From: Trochalopteron elliotii
Taxonomy: Eukaryota; Chordata; Aves; Passeriformes; Leiothrichidae
DNA: 64,000 bases
Reading direction: 5' to 3'
Assembly (NCBI GenBank): GCA_024734555.1
Contig: JANPWX010000118.1
Coordinates: 850,117-914,116 of the forward strand
Part shown: positions 1 to 12,600 of the stretch, one piece after another
How positions within the stretch are numbered: the first letter of the stretch is position 1
How the letters are laid out: each line of letters begins with the position of its first letter
Translations under genes and position numbers: made by a program
Notes under the pieces: model-generated
The model's input: the letters and a program-made list of their open reading frames with translations, nothing else
The model's database searches: none
What the model was told of the DNA's origin: nothing

Positions 1-3000
1 ATTTGTCCAAATAAGCTGTGAGCCATAGCCTTCCTGCAGATAAAATCCAGCTCATTTTAGTGCCCTGGAAGCACTCTACAGGTATCCACTATTGAAGCAT
101 CATTGTACTTTAGATAAATGTGCTGCTTAAAGATAGCTGTCAGTACAGGCTGCTGAATAATGCCTTCAATTTATACACTCAGATTGTTCCCAAGTTATTG
201 GCAACTCCTAAAGTTGGTAGTCTGACAGTGGAAAAACAGTCAGCAGGATGGTGGCAGAGCAGAACCCCGACCCTGTGGCACCCACTGAGCTTCCAGCAGT
301 GTTTAAGGGCTTTAATACGTTACACACAAGTTACTGCATTTATTAGTTGTCAGTCATCACCCTTCCATCAATTTGCTCTGGTGGAGTCGTGTCTTTGCTG
401 TGCTCAGGTCACACCACTGGAGGTTCCACATTTTAGTTACACACTGTACACACAGAAATCCTAAAGAAGCAGATTTTAAGCCTACCTAGCAGCATATATT
501 CTTATATAGTATTACAGTTACAACAAGTATTTATCACAGAGGAAATGCTTCTTCCCTCTGCCATGTTTTCTTTTGTTCTTCCTTTACTCACATTAAAGAA
601 TCTTTGAGCCTTGAGAGACTACTGCATGTTACAGCCTTACCTCTCCAAGGACAGAGAAGCCTTTCTAAAGCTCCTGTTCCTCTTTCACACATATTTATTT
701 AAATGAAAGTCCTAAGCACCTTTATTGGCTCGTAACTCTCGATTATTTTTCAGGTTTTAGCCCCTACTTCTTAACCTGATATTTAACTCCAATAATAATT
801 TCAGCCCAGCTCTTTCTTCAACAGGCAGCCCTACAGCACAGCAGCCTTTAGCTGCTCTACCTCTCCTTAAGTGCCTCTGGTGCATCCTCACCCATGGGCT
901 GGGGCTCTAAATAAGCTCATCCTGGGGGCTTTTCTGCTTTCTGAGCCCTGAGTATAAACACTGATCTCTAGCTCAGCTCAGCTCAGCACAGTCACCCTGG
1001 CCTTAGACCCAGCTGCTCTGGGTCTGGCCAAGCATGTTTGTTTTCCTGGACCTGATTCCAGCCTGGGGCCTGACTTACCACTTGGACTTAAGACCTGTTT
1101 CATCCCTACAGAGGTCCCTGATGCCTGGATTCTCAACACTCTCTCCTCCAGCCCCACGAGGAGGTAAAAACCTTGGCTACCTATTTTACATTCTAATGTC
1201 AGCAATTTATCACAATTTGTTGCTCTTGCTGAGTATTTTCCACTGCCCAGGTGGTTTCCTGGGTAGCATCCTTCCTGGAGCAGTGCTGTTTGTCCCAGTG
1301 CTTTGTCCACTGTGGGCAGCAGGGGCTGTGGCAGAGCTGGGTGGCTCTTGGGAGGTGCTCTGTGGGATCTGATGCTCCTCTTCCCCCACATCTGGATGGC
1401 AGGAGGCACCCCTGGGATCTGCTTCTCCTGTAGCTGAGCCCTGGCACCCCACGTGGAAGCTCCTGAGTGCTGTGAGAAGGCTGTGCCTCCCACCCAGGCT
1501 TGCTTCCCCACCCTTGGGTGCAGTCAGCTGCTGGGGTGCAGTGCTGGGTGTCTGTTCTTGCCTGCTGAACAGTTTGGTGCTTGGTGTTGCCTCCCCCTCA
1601 GCAGCTGCTCCTCAGCCTCACGCTGGGGTCGCTGAGCAATTTGGGGAAGGCTGTGCATTGTTGGCCCGGGTGTTTCACACCCCTGCTAGGTAGAGTTAAG
1701 TGAGGGGGGGGGAAATTGTGACTACCCACAGGGTGTTGCCTTTTTCAGCAACTGTGAAGGATTTCTTTAGTTCCTCAAAATGTCTGGAGTTTTAGTGCTT
1801 ACAATCAGCAGAAATTGGAGTGGAATATCAACGGAGCACAGCTTTCAGAAACTCATTTTCTTTTTCCTTTCAAACTGACAATAGGATTTTAAGAAAAACT
1901 TTGAATAATGGATATACTTTTGAATAATGGATGTTTCACAGCCAAAGTCCCTTGACTTTTCTTTCTGTGCCTGAATGAGAAGCCTTTTAATTGCACAACA
2001 CGTGGCGAGGAGGTACAAAACGCTTTGTGTCTTGTGCTGCTGATTAACTGATGCATATACTCCCATTAAACATTCAGAGAGGGCTAAGTGTATCCCAGCC
2101 CGAAGCTGTGTGCTATGCACGCTGGGTTTTTATCAGCTAACACTCTGGCATGAGATGGTTTGTGATTTTACTTGTCTCTGTCATGGCTGCTTATAATTTT
2201 CCTCTTTTGTGTGTGTGTGTACTTTGGATCTTTTCTGTTTCTGGGGAGGCATTCTTCTACCTGGAGAGCTTGTAGCTTGTGCTCTGGGCTCATGCAATGG
2301 GCTGTGAGGTCACCTTGTGAAGTGAAGAAGACTCCTGAGCTGAGACACTGGAATAAACTGTTTTCCAAAATAGCAGGGTGTTTTGTTTTGTGTTGGTTTT
2401 GTTCTCTTTTTTAAAGAGTTTTCCTGAGAAATGGTGAAAGAGGTGCCTGGTGCCTTTGCCAGGCTGGATGTTCTGTCATGGTGGGATGGAGGAGCTGCAG
2501 TGCATGGTGCAATTTGAACCCCCTGGAAATTATCAGTGTGGGATGCAGGCAGGGGAATTAGCAGGAACAGCAGTGGTCTGGGTTTTCGTTGCTCTCATTC
2601 CATCATGTTGCTGTCTGTCCCTGGAGCTGGCTCTCCTCCAACTTAATTCAGCTTTCATGAAAGTTTAACTCTGCTGCAGAAGGGAAAAGACAAGTCACTG
2701 TGGCCCTGAAAAATGTAAAGGGTGGTTTGGGGTCAAGTTTTTTTGTCCTCAGTTTCCCCAGTTCTTGGTGCAGTGCCCAGCACTTAGAGTGAGCCCAGAT
2801 GGGCTCAGCAGGATGAAACCCTGCTGTGTTAGTACTTCTCTAACTTCTGTCTGCACAAAAAAAACCCTCCCAACAAACCCCAAAACTTAAAACAAGAAGC
2901 TATGACCCCATCAGCTCCCCCTTTTTTTTTCCAAGCCCAAATTCAAGCTGAGGACCAAGCCTCAATGAATAAATGCTGCTGGAGCCTGGCTCTGTCCTGC

Positions 3001-3419
3001 TCTTAGCCCTCTGTGTTCTGGCTGTGAGGGACTGCAGCTCAGTTTATAGAGTGAAATCCTCTGAGTTTATTTGAACTCTTGGGATTGCCCCACAGAAGAC
3101 CTACAGAGGCAGCCTGGAGTGGCACAGAGGGTCCTGCAGGCTCCCTGATATCAGGATCTTCTCTTTCACTGAGGGGTTTTTGTGATCCTTGCCTCTTCAA
3201 GCCATGGGAGGCTGCCAGCTGGCTTTCTGGCTTTAAACAGAGCTTCTTCTCTCTCAATTTTGCAGCTTCTCGCCTTGGAGTACAACTGCAATTTAGCTTT
3301 ATTTCACAAAATTTGACATGACTTGAGACCGTGATTTACTGGCCTTGGAGGATACGGTATGTGTAACTGTGGAGGGCGTAAGTGGCTTTTCATGGCAGAG
3401 GAGTCATAAATTGAGATGA

Positions 3420-3610
3420 AAAAAAATGAGGGAAACGGTTCCTGTCCAACTTTACAAGGTAGCAGTAGGAACAGGACACAGCCAAGCGATCTGTAACTGT
3501 CTCGGGTCTTTATTGCCCCTGATTGCCGGTAATAAAGCTCCTCGATGGCTCGAGCAGGGAGTTCAGGTGTCGGAAGAGACACAAGGTGGCAATGTTCTCA
3601 AAAGGACACC
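3420..3610 (+). mobile_element. Possible old LTR remnant (R-U5-like)
   Basis: The segment has the look of a retroviral R-U5 region on the + strand: an AATAAA signal at 3531-3536 in unusual, CpG-containing sequence, followed by a short palindromic TGTC...GACA block near 3570-3580. I could not find terminal TG/CA ends or a target-site duplication, and no retroviral coding region lies beside it. It may equally be unique sequence, so the call is weak. Confidence 0.2.
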
Positions 3611-4170
3611 CTGCAACTTCTCCGGGGCTAAAGATTTCCAGCTGATCAGCTTTCCGTGCTCTGGCACTGGATGGGGCCCTTGGGGAAGGGTCTGGGTCTG
3701 GTCACTCCCACCATGGCCACCAGGAAAGGAGCCTGGGGGTGAGTGGGGTGATGTGGAAGTCTCTGAGGGCACCATCTCAAGGAGGGCTGGTGTTGCCCTG
3801 GCCTCGTGTTCCACTCCAGACCTCAGCATCCCTGCCCTGCTTCTTCATGGCACAGACACCAGGAAGTCTTGTGGCAGCAGTTGTGACCATTGGGGTTTCT
3901 TCTTTTCACATCTACATCCCCCTCTTTGCCTTCTGTGCCCTCCACACCTTCCAACAGACCCAGATCCACAAAGACATTTTAGAGCAAGGAGATTTTAGAC
4001 AAGACGAGGAATAACAACCTTCTCTTGGTTTATTTATTTATTTATTTGGGGTTTTTTTTCCTTAATGCCAAAAGAATAGCTGCAGGATTTGTCCCACTTA
4101 AAAACTAATTTTCCATGGTTGAGCAGGGGGTGGTGTGGGGCAGGTGAAAGAATTACCTCTGCTTTGTTTC

Positions 4171-4198
4171 TTTTTTTTTTTTTTTTTTTTTTTTTTTT
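4171..4198. repeat. T homopolymer (28 T)
   Basis: This is an uninterrupted run of 28 thymines. Just upstream, a short TTTA-type run sits near 4029-4048. Length in a mononucleotide run of this size is prone to sequencing error and polymorphism. Confidence 0.95.
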
Positions 4199-6435
4199 AG
4201 TTTTGCATTTCCCTGACAAATATTTCCGGGTGCCTTGGTTTTATATGTTAATTTTCAGCTTAAAGGTTGTAAGGCATTGCAATGTGGCACGGGAAGGGGT
4301 GGTGTGACAGTCTCCAGGCTGCCTGTGCTCGTTTTATCCGCAAATGGCTGCATTTGCAATGTGTAATGATCTCTGTAAGGCAGTTAGAAGCGAGATAAAC
4401 ATCAATTTTATGGCTGGGAAAACATAAGGGGTGTTGCACAGGAAAACGAGAGGACCTGAATACTGAAAACTCTCCGGCCTCCTCACTGCTGTTGGCTTTA
4501 GCTCTCCATGGGTCCCTGTGCATCCCAATCCCTGCTCCTGGTGGCTCCAGGTGGGTGAGATGCTGCAGAGCCAGCTGTGATGGGATGCAGGAGCTGCACA
4601 GCCTCTCCTTTAGGGCTGGGGGATGCAGGTAGCCAGGACTTAGTATACACAGTCAGGAGTTAAGAAGGCTTGGCTGAAGTGGGAATGAAGTAAGAGCAAG
4701 ATTAGGAAGTTTTTTCGGGATTTGTTTTGTAGCAGGAGCTCATGCAGAAGGCCGAGGTCACGGTTCTGCTGCATCCAGATGGGGGATGTGTTTTGAGTTT
4801 CACAAATAGCAGCTTTTCACAGCTCTGTTTCTTCACCAGATACAATGCAGGGGATAAAATGCTTTTTCCAATATGCTGAATGCAATTAATATTCTTGCCT
4901 AAGTCTCCAAAAATTAATAGGCATGTCTGGCAGCTGCTGAAGGTGGCTGTGTGTGTGCAGGGGGGTGGTGGGGAGGGGCAGCTTAGTCCACCCAAGCTGG
5001 AAACAACCTCACGTGGGGAAGGAAAGGTGAAAAACCATTGAGCTCACAGAGTGGCTGCAGGAGGACCTGGAGTGGCCACATCACAGCCACAGGATGGTGG
5101 TGGGAGCAGACCCCAACCTCAGCTGCTTTAGGTGATACCACCTGCCTCCCATCAGGATGCCTGAGGCCTGAGAAGCTCCAAATGTCATCCCCTAGCTGGA
5201 GCAGGGGATCTCACAGCTCCTTCCCTTTGAGCCTGGGAGGGGTGATCAGGCTAACTATTAATTAGCTGCCATTGAGGCTGATTGGGGATGAGGGCTCTCC
5301 CCATGTGGTGCAGGTGTTCAGCCTGTCTGGGAACATGAGTCCTGGGAGGTTTTTGTTTTCTTGCTCCGTGTGACATGAAATAGGCTGTCAAACACCTCGA
5401 AAGCTGGCAGCACATTCAGGGTTGGTGTTTTTTGCTGTGTAGAATATTTAAGATGAGTTTTTACATTTTATGTAGCTCGTTTGCTACTTGCTTTTCTGCC
5501 CTTGCATGATGCTCCAGACATCTCCACAAAAAAAAAAAAAGTATTTGTTTATATATATATTTTTCACATTTATAGGGGGTTGAAGCTCAGAGATTAACAA
5601 AGCTTCCTATCAATTCTGCTTGAAAAAAAAAAATAAACCTCATCTCAGAACCAAGTAGAAACAACATAAACCACCTCAAAATAGCTTCAGGTACTGAAGC
5701 CAGCTGAAATTCTTCTCTTGGGTTACAAAGGTTTCTGTTGAGGTTGGGTTTGCTGTGGGGGACTGACCTGAGAACCTGGGGCTGTCTGTGATCAGGGCCC
5801 CAAGGAGCTGCACAAACACACCAAGGGCGTGAAGAAAAATGCTTTCCACCTAATCTTGTTACTGTAACAACACCAGTGAAATCTTTTAAAGCAGAAAAAT
5901 GTGATGTTTTAACGCGATAGCGCTGTCCCTTCAGCTCTGTGACAAATGCTATCTGTAGCATGTGCTGCCTGCATTGCAATAGTCCTGGGAGCCTGATGGC
6001 AGTCCTAAGGCACAGGGCTTCGATTTCCAAGAAAGCTATGACTCCTTTAAAATAGTAATTTCTTGGCTAGATGTGATGATGTTGAGAGGTTATCCTTTTC
6101 TTCCCCTCTTTCTAGCCCATCTGAGCCTTTTTTCTCTGTTTTTCTTCTGTAACTTTTCATTCCCCAGCTCCATTCCTTGGCTCTTTCCTTTTCCAACACA
6201 CTTTCCTGCTTTTGCTCTAAAGCTGGTGTTCCCCATCTGTTTTAAAACACTTCTGCTCAAATTTTTATGTTGCTGATAGAGTTTCTTACCTCTTCTTCCC
6301 TACAAGAACAGGAACAGAGTTTCCACAAAACTCAAACACAAGCGTCGGAAGTTGTGGCTGCTTTTATGCCAGACAAGCTCACAAATCTTCTTTGTAATCC
6401 AAACCTCCCAGGTTAGGCTGGCAACAGCAACCCAA

Positions 6436-6690
6436 GGATCACAGAGTTGGAGTAGTTTGGGCTGGAAAGGACTTTTAATGGTCATCCAGTCCAACTCCCC
6501 TTGCAGGTAGCAGGGACATCTTCAACCAGATCAGGTTGCTCAGAGCCCCATCCAACCTGGCATTCAGCACTTCCAGGGATGGAGAATCCACAGCTTCTGT
6601 GGGCAGCCTGTGCCAGGGCCTCACCACCCTCGCTGTAAAAAACTCCTTCCTTATATCTAATTTAAATTGACTCCCCTTTTCAACATCTTT
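6436..6690 (-). mobile_element. CR1 LINE 3'-end fragment
   Basis: Read on the - strand this matches the CR1 3' region: the segment coding for nothing but carrying the GAGGGTGGTGAGG-like block, the TCCCTGGAAGTG-like core and a tail ending in an ATTCTNTGAT-like motif. The copy is 5'-truncated, as is usual for CR1, and diverged, so it is old. Confidence 0.85.
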
Positions 6691-7689
6691 ATGTGATGCT
6701 GATTGAGCCCTGCAGGCTCTCAGTGTAGATTTGTGTTTTTGCTAGAAAACAGGCTGGAAACATCCAGCAGTCACCTCTTGGCTAAAAAACCCTAAAATTA
6801 TTAGCCAGAAGCCAAGTGGAATTATGTTATTTATATTTATGAAATATCCTATCAATTTGTGTATTTTTAAAGCGTGACTCTCATGGTTCCTAGGGATCCT
6901 TTCTGGCTTCCCCCGGGACCTGATCTGTCTGTAACAGACCTTTTACTTCAACACCTCCTGAAGTTTTGAAGGACAGCTGTGAAATGAAGAGGAGATGCTT
7001 AATTTCATTCTACTGCAGCAGCTCAGCAGCACGAAGACAGTGCTGCCCTGGTTTGTGTTTCTCCCAGTCGGATTTCTGTACGGCTGAGTGCTAAGGATAT
7101 TTTTTTACTTGAAATCTTGAATTCTGCAGAGACTGAGGGCTGATTTCTCAGGATCACCAGGGAAAATTTCTTACTCTCCCAGCAGGGTGGAAATTTCAGG
7201 GTCTGAAGCTATAATATATGTCATCTTTCAACATCATTAAAGGAGGGGGTTTCTGACAGTGCCACCATGATGCAAAGAAAACTCTCCTGCCTGTGAATCT
7301 CAAATCAGTCTGTGCTGTGGTGTTACAGTGGAGCTAATTTGGAGGTCCTGGGAACCAGGGAGAAGGTGAGACATCACTAAACTGCTGGGTAGCAGATGAT
7401 GGACCTTATATCTAGCTTTAAATGTGGTTTACTATGACATCATTTGCCTTAATTTGCTCATTTTCTCAGTTTTTAAGGTGCCTAGGGGAGTTCAGGATAG
7501 GGTCTCCAGGCAGGAATTTCTGGTCACTTAAAGAACAAGGGCATTACAGTGCCATAATGACTGAGATGAGGCAGTGCTGGGGTGGACCCCAGTTCCATCC
7601 TGCCCAAGTTCTGCCCTGGGCAGTACATGATGGGATGGACATTATTTGCTTTGACCTGTGGCTGGGTCTGAATTAAACCAATCAGGATT

Positions 7690-7734
7690 TGTTTGTTTAT
7701 TTATTTATTTATTTATTTATTTATTATTATTAAT
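7690..7734. repeat. (TTTA)n microsatellite
   Basis: About ten tandem TTTA units are followed by a few TTA units. The array lies about 35 bp from the CR1 fragment that follows. It is a simple repeat with no other signal. Confidence 0.9.
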
Positions 7735-7769
7735 TTAGGAGATGTGAGGATGCATTGAGAAAGACCCTT

Positions 7770-8050
7770 CACAGAATCCTGGAATGGTTGGGGTTGGAAG
7801 GGACTTTAAAGATTATCTCTTTCCACCCCCTACCAGTGCCAGGGACACCTTCCACTATCCAAAGCTACTCCAAGCACCATCCAACCTAGCCTTCCAGGGA
7901 TCCAGGGGCAGCCACAGCTTCTCTGGGCAACCTGTGGCAGGGCCTCACCACCCTCACAGGGAAGAGGAAGAATTCCCTCCTAACATCTAATCTAAATCTC
8001 TGCTCTTACAGCTTAAAGCCGTTCACCTTTGTCCTATCACTATCAGCCCC
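7770..8050 (-). mobile_element. CR1 LINE 3'-end fragment
   Basis: On the - strand this is a 5'-truncated CR1 3' end. Its terminal tail (CAGAATCCTGGAATGG in + orientation) lies at the low-coordinate side, and the GAGGGTGGTGAGG block and TTAGATTAGATGTTAGGA-like stretch lie at the high-coordinate side. It sits about 100 bp before the GC-rich stretch proposed as the SEC16B promoter. Confidence 0.88.
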
Positions 8051-8164
8051 TACTTCACAGCATTAAAAAACTCCCCAGGAGAAATATCTGGCTTTTTTTG
8101 AGCTCAGAGGGCAGCGTGCTCCTTACCTTGTGTGGGAGGAGACCCAAGTGATGGGAAAGGTGAG

Positions 8165-8352
8165 CCTCAGGATGCAGAGAGCAGCGGGATTCCCCCGGGA
8201 GCCGAGCGAGCGAGCGGCCGGTGCAGGGTGGAGGAGCGGAGGAGTGGAGGAGCAGAGGAGCAGAGCTGCCCTTTGCCCACTGGCCCATGTGGAAGTGGAC
8301 TTTGGAAGTGGCAACAGGGAGCAGAGGAAGGGCCCCGGCAGCCTCTGAGCAG
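8165..8352 (+). promoter_or_regulatory. SEC16B: Candidate SEC16B promoter / non-coding first exon
   Basis: A local GC- and CpG-enriched block (CCCCCGGGAGCCGAGCGAGC and nearby) stands out from AT-rich surroundings and is followed by a purine-rich stretch. It ends in a usable splice donor, GAGCAG|GTGTGT, with GT at 8353. The first coding exon of SEC16B has a clear acceptor at 9630 and 56 bases of 5' UTR, so at least one upstream non-coding exon must exist. This block is the best local candidate. There is no direct evidence of transcription, and the true first exon could lie further upstream. Confidence 0.3.
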
Positions 8353-9122
8353 GTGTGTGCAGCTGCTGCGGGGGGAGGATGGTGGTGGGAACCCCTGGCC
8401 AAAAATCGGGGTGGGCCCTTGGTGGGACTGAAATAATGGGTGCCTGAATGTTCGTGGCTGGGGGCTGTTTAGGGCAAGGGTTTGCCTGGATGTCACCTAG
8501 AAAGTCACCAGCTGAGCTACCTCTGTTCAGACCTGTGTGTCTCCAGCCTTGAAATTACCCCAAAGTGCCTTAAGCTTTGAGGGGGAGGGGTGAGGAGGGG
8601 TACAGACAGCATCTGGCCATCTCCCTGTTGGGGAGGCCTGTAGTGGTGGGGGCACTTTGGGTACTGATGCTGCAAGAGGAGACGTGGGGGGCTCGAGGGT
8701 GACATCCCCCTGGCAGCTGGGGCTGCACCCATGTGCCACCCTGGGCTCTCCTCAGGATTTCCTCTTCTGCATGGGACTGCTATAACCAAACCTGGTGCCT
8801 GCTTGGAATTTTTGCTGGAGCTGAAAGGCAGGAGGAAATACCTGTTTCCACCCCATCCCATAGCTCACAAGAACAAACCTCCGTTTCTCCCTGCTGGCTC
8901 ATTTCTTTGAGCAGAACTCCTTGTCCTGCCCAAAGCTTTGCCAATGTAGCCTCCCTTACTGCATATAAAAAGGGGTTTCACTGCTGTGTCACAGAGGTGA
9001 GGGTGACTTCTCACCCCCTCACAGCTTGAGAGGGCTGTGAATGCTGGTGCTTTGCAGCTGGGAGTGCAGGAGGATCCTACCTGGGTATAAGAGGGTTTCT
9101 AAGATAAGGACAAATTTTATAG

Positions 9123-9385
9123 CAGGGCCTGTAGCAGTAGGGCAAGGGGTGATGGTTTTAAACAGAAAGAGGAGAGATTTAGATTAGGTATTGAGAAAAA
9201 ATTCTTTCCTGTGAGGGTGGTGAGGTGCTGGCACAGATCGCCCAGAGAGATTCCTCATCTCTGGAAGTGCTCAGCATCAGGTTGGATGGGGCCTTGGGCA
9301 AGGAATGTGTCCCTGCCCATGGCAGGGGGGTGAAATTAGATGATTTTTAAGGTCACTTTCACCCCAAACCATTCTGAGATTCTTG
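9123..9385 (+). mobile_element. CR1 LINE 3'-end fragment
   Basis: The copy is a 5'-truncated CR1 3' end in the same orientation as SEC16B. It shows the TTTAGATTAGGTATTGAG-like block, the GTGAGGGTGGTGAGG block and a terminal CCATTCTGAGATTCTT tail. It lies in the presumed first intron. Confidence 0.85.
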
Positions 9386-9630
9386 TTCTGGGAAGAGATG
9401 GATGTCTGTTGCTTTCAAGAGCGGACTATTTCATCCTGGTGTTTTAAGGGGAGCTTCAAGTGAAGGAAGATGTAGTGATGACTTCTCCTTGCCTCTGGGC
9501 ATTTTGGAAAGGATCCTGGGTTTCCAGGATGCTCCCGAAAAGCAGAGAGGAGCCGGCAACAGGCTTCAAAGGGGGCTTTGAGGGGGTTGAAAATCTGCCG
9601 ATCAAACATGCTGTGACTTCTCATTTGCAG

Positions 9631-12600
9631 GCCACTAAAGCCATTTGGGGCTTAAAACCAGAGAAGATCTTGCTGGCAAGCTTGTGATGGAGCCCTGGGC
9701 CCCTGCCCAGGCGCCCCAGCCCTGGGAGAGGCCGGCAGCGCGGGGCTCGTGGGCAGAGGGGCACCACGGCCCCCCGGCACCGCTCCGGCGGCACCTCCTG
9801 CCCCCGGGGCTGGTTGCTCGGCCCGGGTCCTGGCACGGCAGCCACCTCCCTGCTCACCCCCGGGATGAGGGCCACCACCCCCGGGGTGAGGGCCACCACC
9901 CCCGGGGTGACACCCGCCGGCCGGCTTCCCGTGCTGAGCACCCTGACAGCAGCTACCCCAGCCAGCCCTACTCCAGGTGAGACCCCTCTGGTCCCTCCTC
10001 ATGGAAACCTTCTTAAAATAAGAATTGTCCATTTCACTGCCCTTGTGGCTGCATAGGGGCACAGCGTGGCAGTAGGTCATGTCCAGCTGTTCAAGCAGCC
10101 CCATGACTCCTATATTTAAGGCTGCATTGCATTTGCAGCTCCAATTTCTTCTTAAAACTTGTGACTTCTGTGGTTGCTGTTTGATGAGCTCCGTCTCAGC
10201 CCCAAGGTGCATTTTTCTTACAGATTTGATTAAATGCAGTTCTTTTTTCCTAAGTGCAAGGTGAACAATAAAAATACAAGCGGTAATATAGGAGCAAGAG
10301 GCAGCCTGCAAGCTCAGCTGCTGAAACAGTGGAGAGTGTATGGATAAAATGTGGGCTGGAGGATGCTCTCAGTGCTGAGAAAGAGCTTCCAGCAAATCTG
10401 GGTTGATTTGCCTGAGTTATTGCCCTCAGTGAATTATGGAGTCGGTACGTGGGGGTTTGTGCTGATGCAGATGGGATATTAGGAAGTAAATTTTTTCTCT
10501 GAGGGTGGTGAGGCTCTGGCACAGGTTGCCCAGAGAAGCTGTGGCTGCCCCATCCCTGGGAGTGTTCAAAGTCAGGTTAGACAGGGCTTGGAGCACCCTG
10601 GTCACAAGGTGTCCCTTGCCCATGGCAGGGGTTGAAATGAGATGCCCATTAAAGGTCCCTTCAAACCCAAACCATTCTCGGATTCTATAAAACTTGGCAT
10701 CACCTGAAACTGCAGTGCACAGCTTTCTCATAGGTGGGGATGGCAAAGCATCCAAACCTCCTCCTGCTCCTTCCAGGTGTGATGCTGGACCAGTTTCTGG
10801 CCTTGCCACCGAGCAGGAGACCTGGCTTTATTTCCATCACCTTTTCTGCCTCCAAAGGTCCCAAGCAGGAGAGACCCTAGATGTGACCCCTTTCTTCCCC
10901 AGATCAGTAGGTTGTGTTGTTTTCCAGGCAGGGGTATGAAGACCCCCACTGGCAGTATCCTGCAGCTGGCTACAGGGATGGCTACCCCTACCAAAGCCAC
11001 CAGTGGCAGCCAGTGGCATGGCAGGATGACAGAGGTATGGGCTCATCCTTTGGGGCTGGGGTGGAGGCAGCTTGGGAGGAGAAGTGATGCTTTCCCCAGG
11101 ATGGGTTTTTCTCCCAAGGCTTGCACATACCCAGGGCTCTCTCCTGCCCACACCCCTGGTGGTGCTCTGTGCAGCACTGGCTCCCTGTTTGCATTTAGGA
11201 AATGTGAGCAGGAGCTAGGTGCACCCAAGGGATGTTTGATCTACATTAACACAGCTGAAAACCTGTGTCATTCCTGGTTCCAGCACGAGTTTGATGGTGC
11301 TGTGTGATCAGGATGGCCAGGGCCTTTTCTTTGCTGTTTCTGGACTGAAAGGAAGAGGAGAGAGGAAAGAGAAAAGGACATCAGTGTTGTGTTGGCAAAT
11401 GTGCACAAGGCATTATCATATCTCCAATGTGTTGGGATTATTTGGAAGCAAACTGAGTGGGCATGGCAAATTGCCTGACTCTTGGTTTTTCTTCTGCAAC
11501 TTCACTGTTGCTCAGGAGGGGTAATGCTGAATCTTGATTCTCTCTAGACCTGAGACAGGGAGAGTCTTATGGCAAGAGTTATCGGGACCAGCACTACTAC
11601 AGGGGCTACCACCCCAACCTGGCCACGGGCCCCCCATGGCAGGACAGGTAAAGCTGGGGAGTCTCTGCAACCTTGTGAAACCATCTGCTGCAAAATTAGT
11701 GGGTTTGGGGGTGGTTCAAAAACCTCAGACCTTCAGTGTGTCTCCCTTTGCTCCCACCTGCAGGACACAGACCTACAGCTCCTCTGAGGAGAGCTACACC
11801 TCCACTGCCAGGAGGGAAGGGACAGGGGAAGGAGCCCTCAGCAGTGATTCAGGGGAGGCTGCTGGCCAGTCCAAAGAGGTAACCTCAAGATGGGCAGGGG
11901 TGGAGGACAAGAATCTCTCAGAGATTTGGGAACAATCCATGTGTCCCTTGGCAAATCCAAGGGCCCCTTTGCTATGTTACACTCAGTGCCTGACAGTCCC
12001 TGGGGATTATGACAGTGGGTTTTTAGTGTTGGTGACCTCTCCATCTGCCAGGCTGTCATTCCCCCAGGTGCAGGGCTGTATGCTCAGCCCAGGAGCAGGA
12101 CAGAAATCCAGTCTTAGTGGCATGTTCTGCTGGAGGAGGGTCTGGAGAATAAGCCTGCTGAGGAGAGGCAGAGAGGACTGTGCAGGCTCAGCTTGGAGAA
12201 AAGGAGGCTCTGGGGTGAATTCCCTGAAAGGAGGCTGGAGCCTCTTGGGGATCTCCTACATAACAAGTGACAGAGCATGAGGAAACAGCTTTAAGTTGTG
12301 CCAGGGAAGGTTTAGGTTGGACACTAGGAAAAATTTCTTCAAAAAAAAGGGTTGTCATCCCCTGGCATAAGCTGCCCAGGGAGGTAGTAGAGGGACCATA
12401 CCTGGAGAGATTTTAAAGACATGTAGATGTGGCAGCTGGGGACGGTTTAGTGGTGAACATGGCAGTGCTGGACTGATGGTAGGACTCAATCTTAGAGGGC
12501 TTTTCCAACCTTAATAATTCCATGATTCCATGATTCAATCCTTCCTAGGTAGCTGATAGCTGTGTGTCATAGTCAGCTCTGTCCACCGAGTCTTGCCCCA

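Larger units (their letters stand above)
1..6435. other. Upstream non-coding DNA, no gene recognised
   Basis: I find no exon with recognisable protein similarity in this stretch on either strand. The open frames in it, up to about 190 codons, have compositions typical of chance frames in bird DNA and are not supported by splice-site chains. It holds low-complexity runs: a TTTA-type run near 4029, 28 Ts at 4171-4198 and an A run near 5527. There is also a possible old LTR near 3420-3600 and an AT-rich block at 5850-6000 with a perfect short inverted repeat. By position it lies 5' of SEC16B, where vertebrates have the SEC16B-RASAL2 intergenic region; that placement is inference. Confidence 0.6.

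Noticed and set aside
3739..4014. A hydrophobic + strand frame near 3850-4010
   Set aside because: It could be imagined as a membrane segment, but there is no family similarity, no start context and no splice structure.
5587..6030. A 147-codon open frame on the - strand
   Set aside because: There is no family similarity and no matching splice context, and part of it is an A-run translated to Phe. It is treated as chance.
11534..12280. A 248-codon continuous + strand frame covering SEC16B exon 4
   Set aside because: Only 11764-11878 is exonic. The rest reads through introns and a CR1, and the SEC16B family protein does not contain it.
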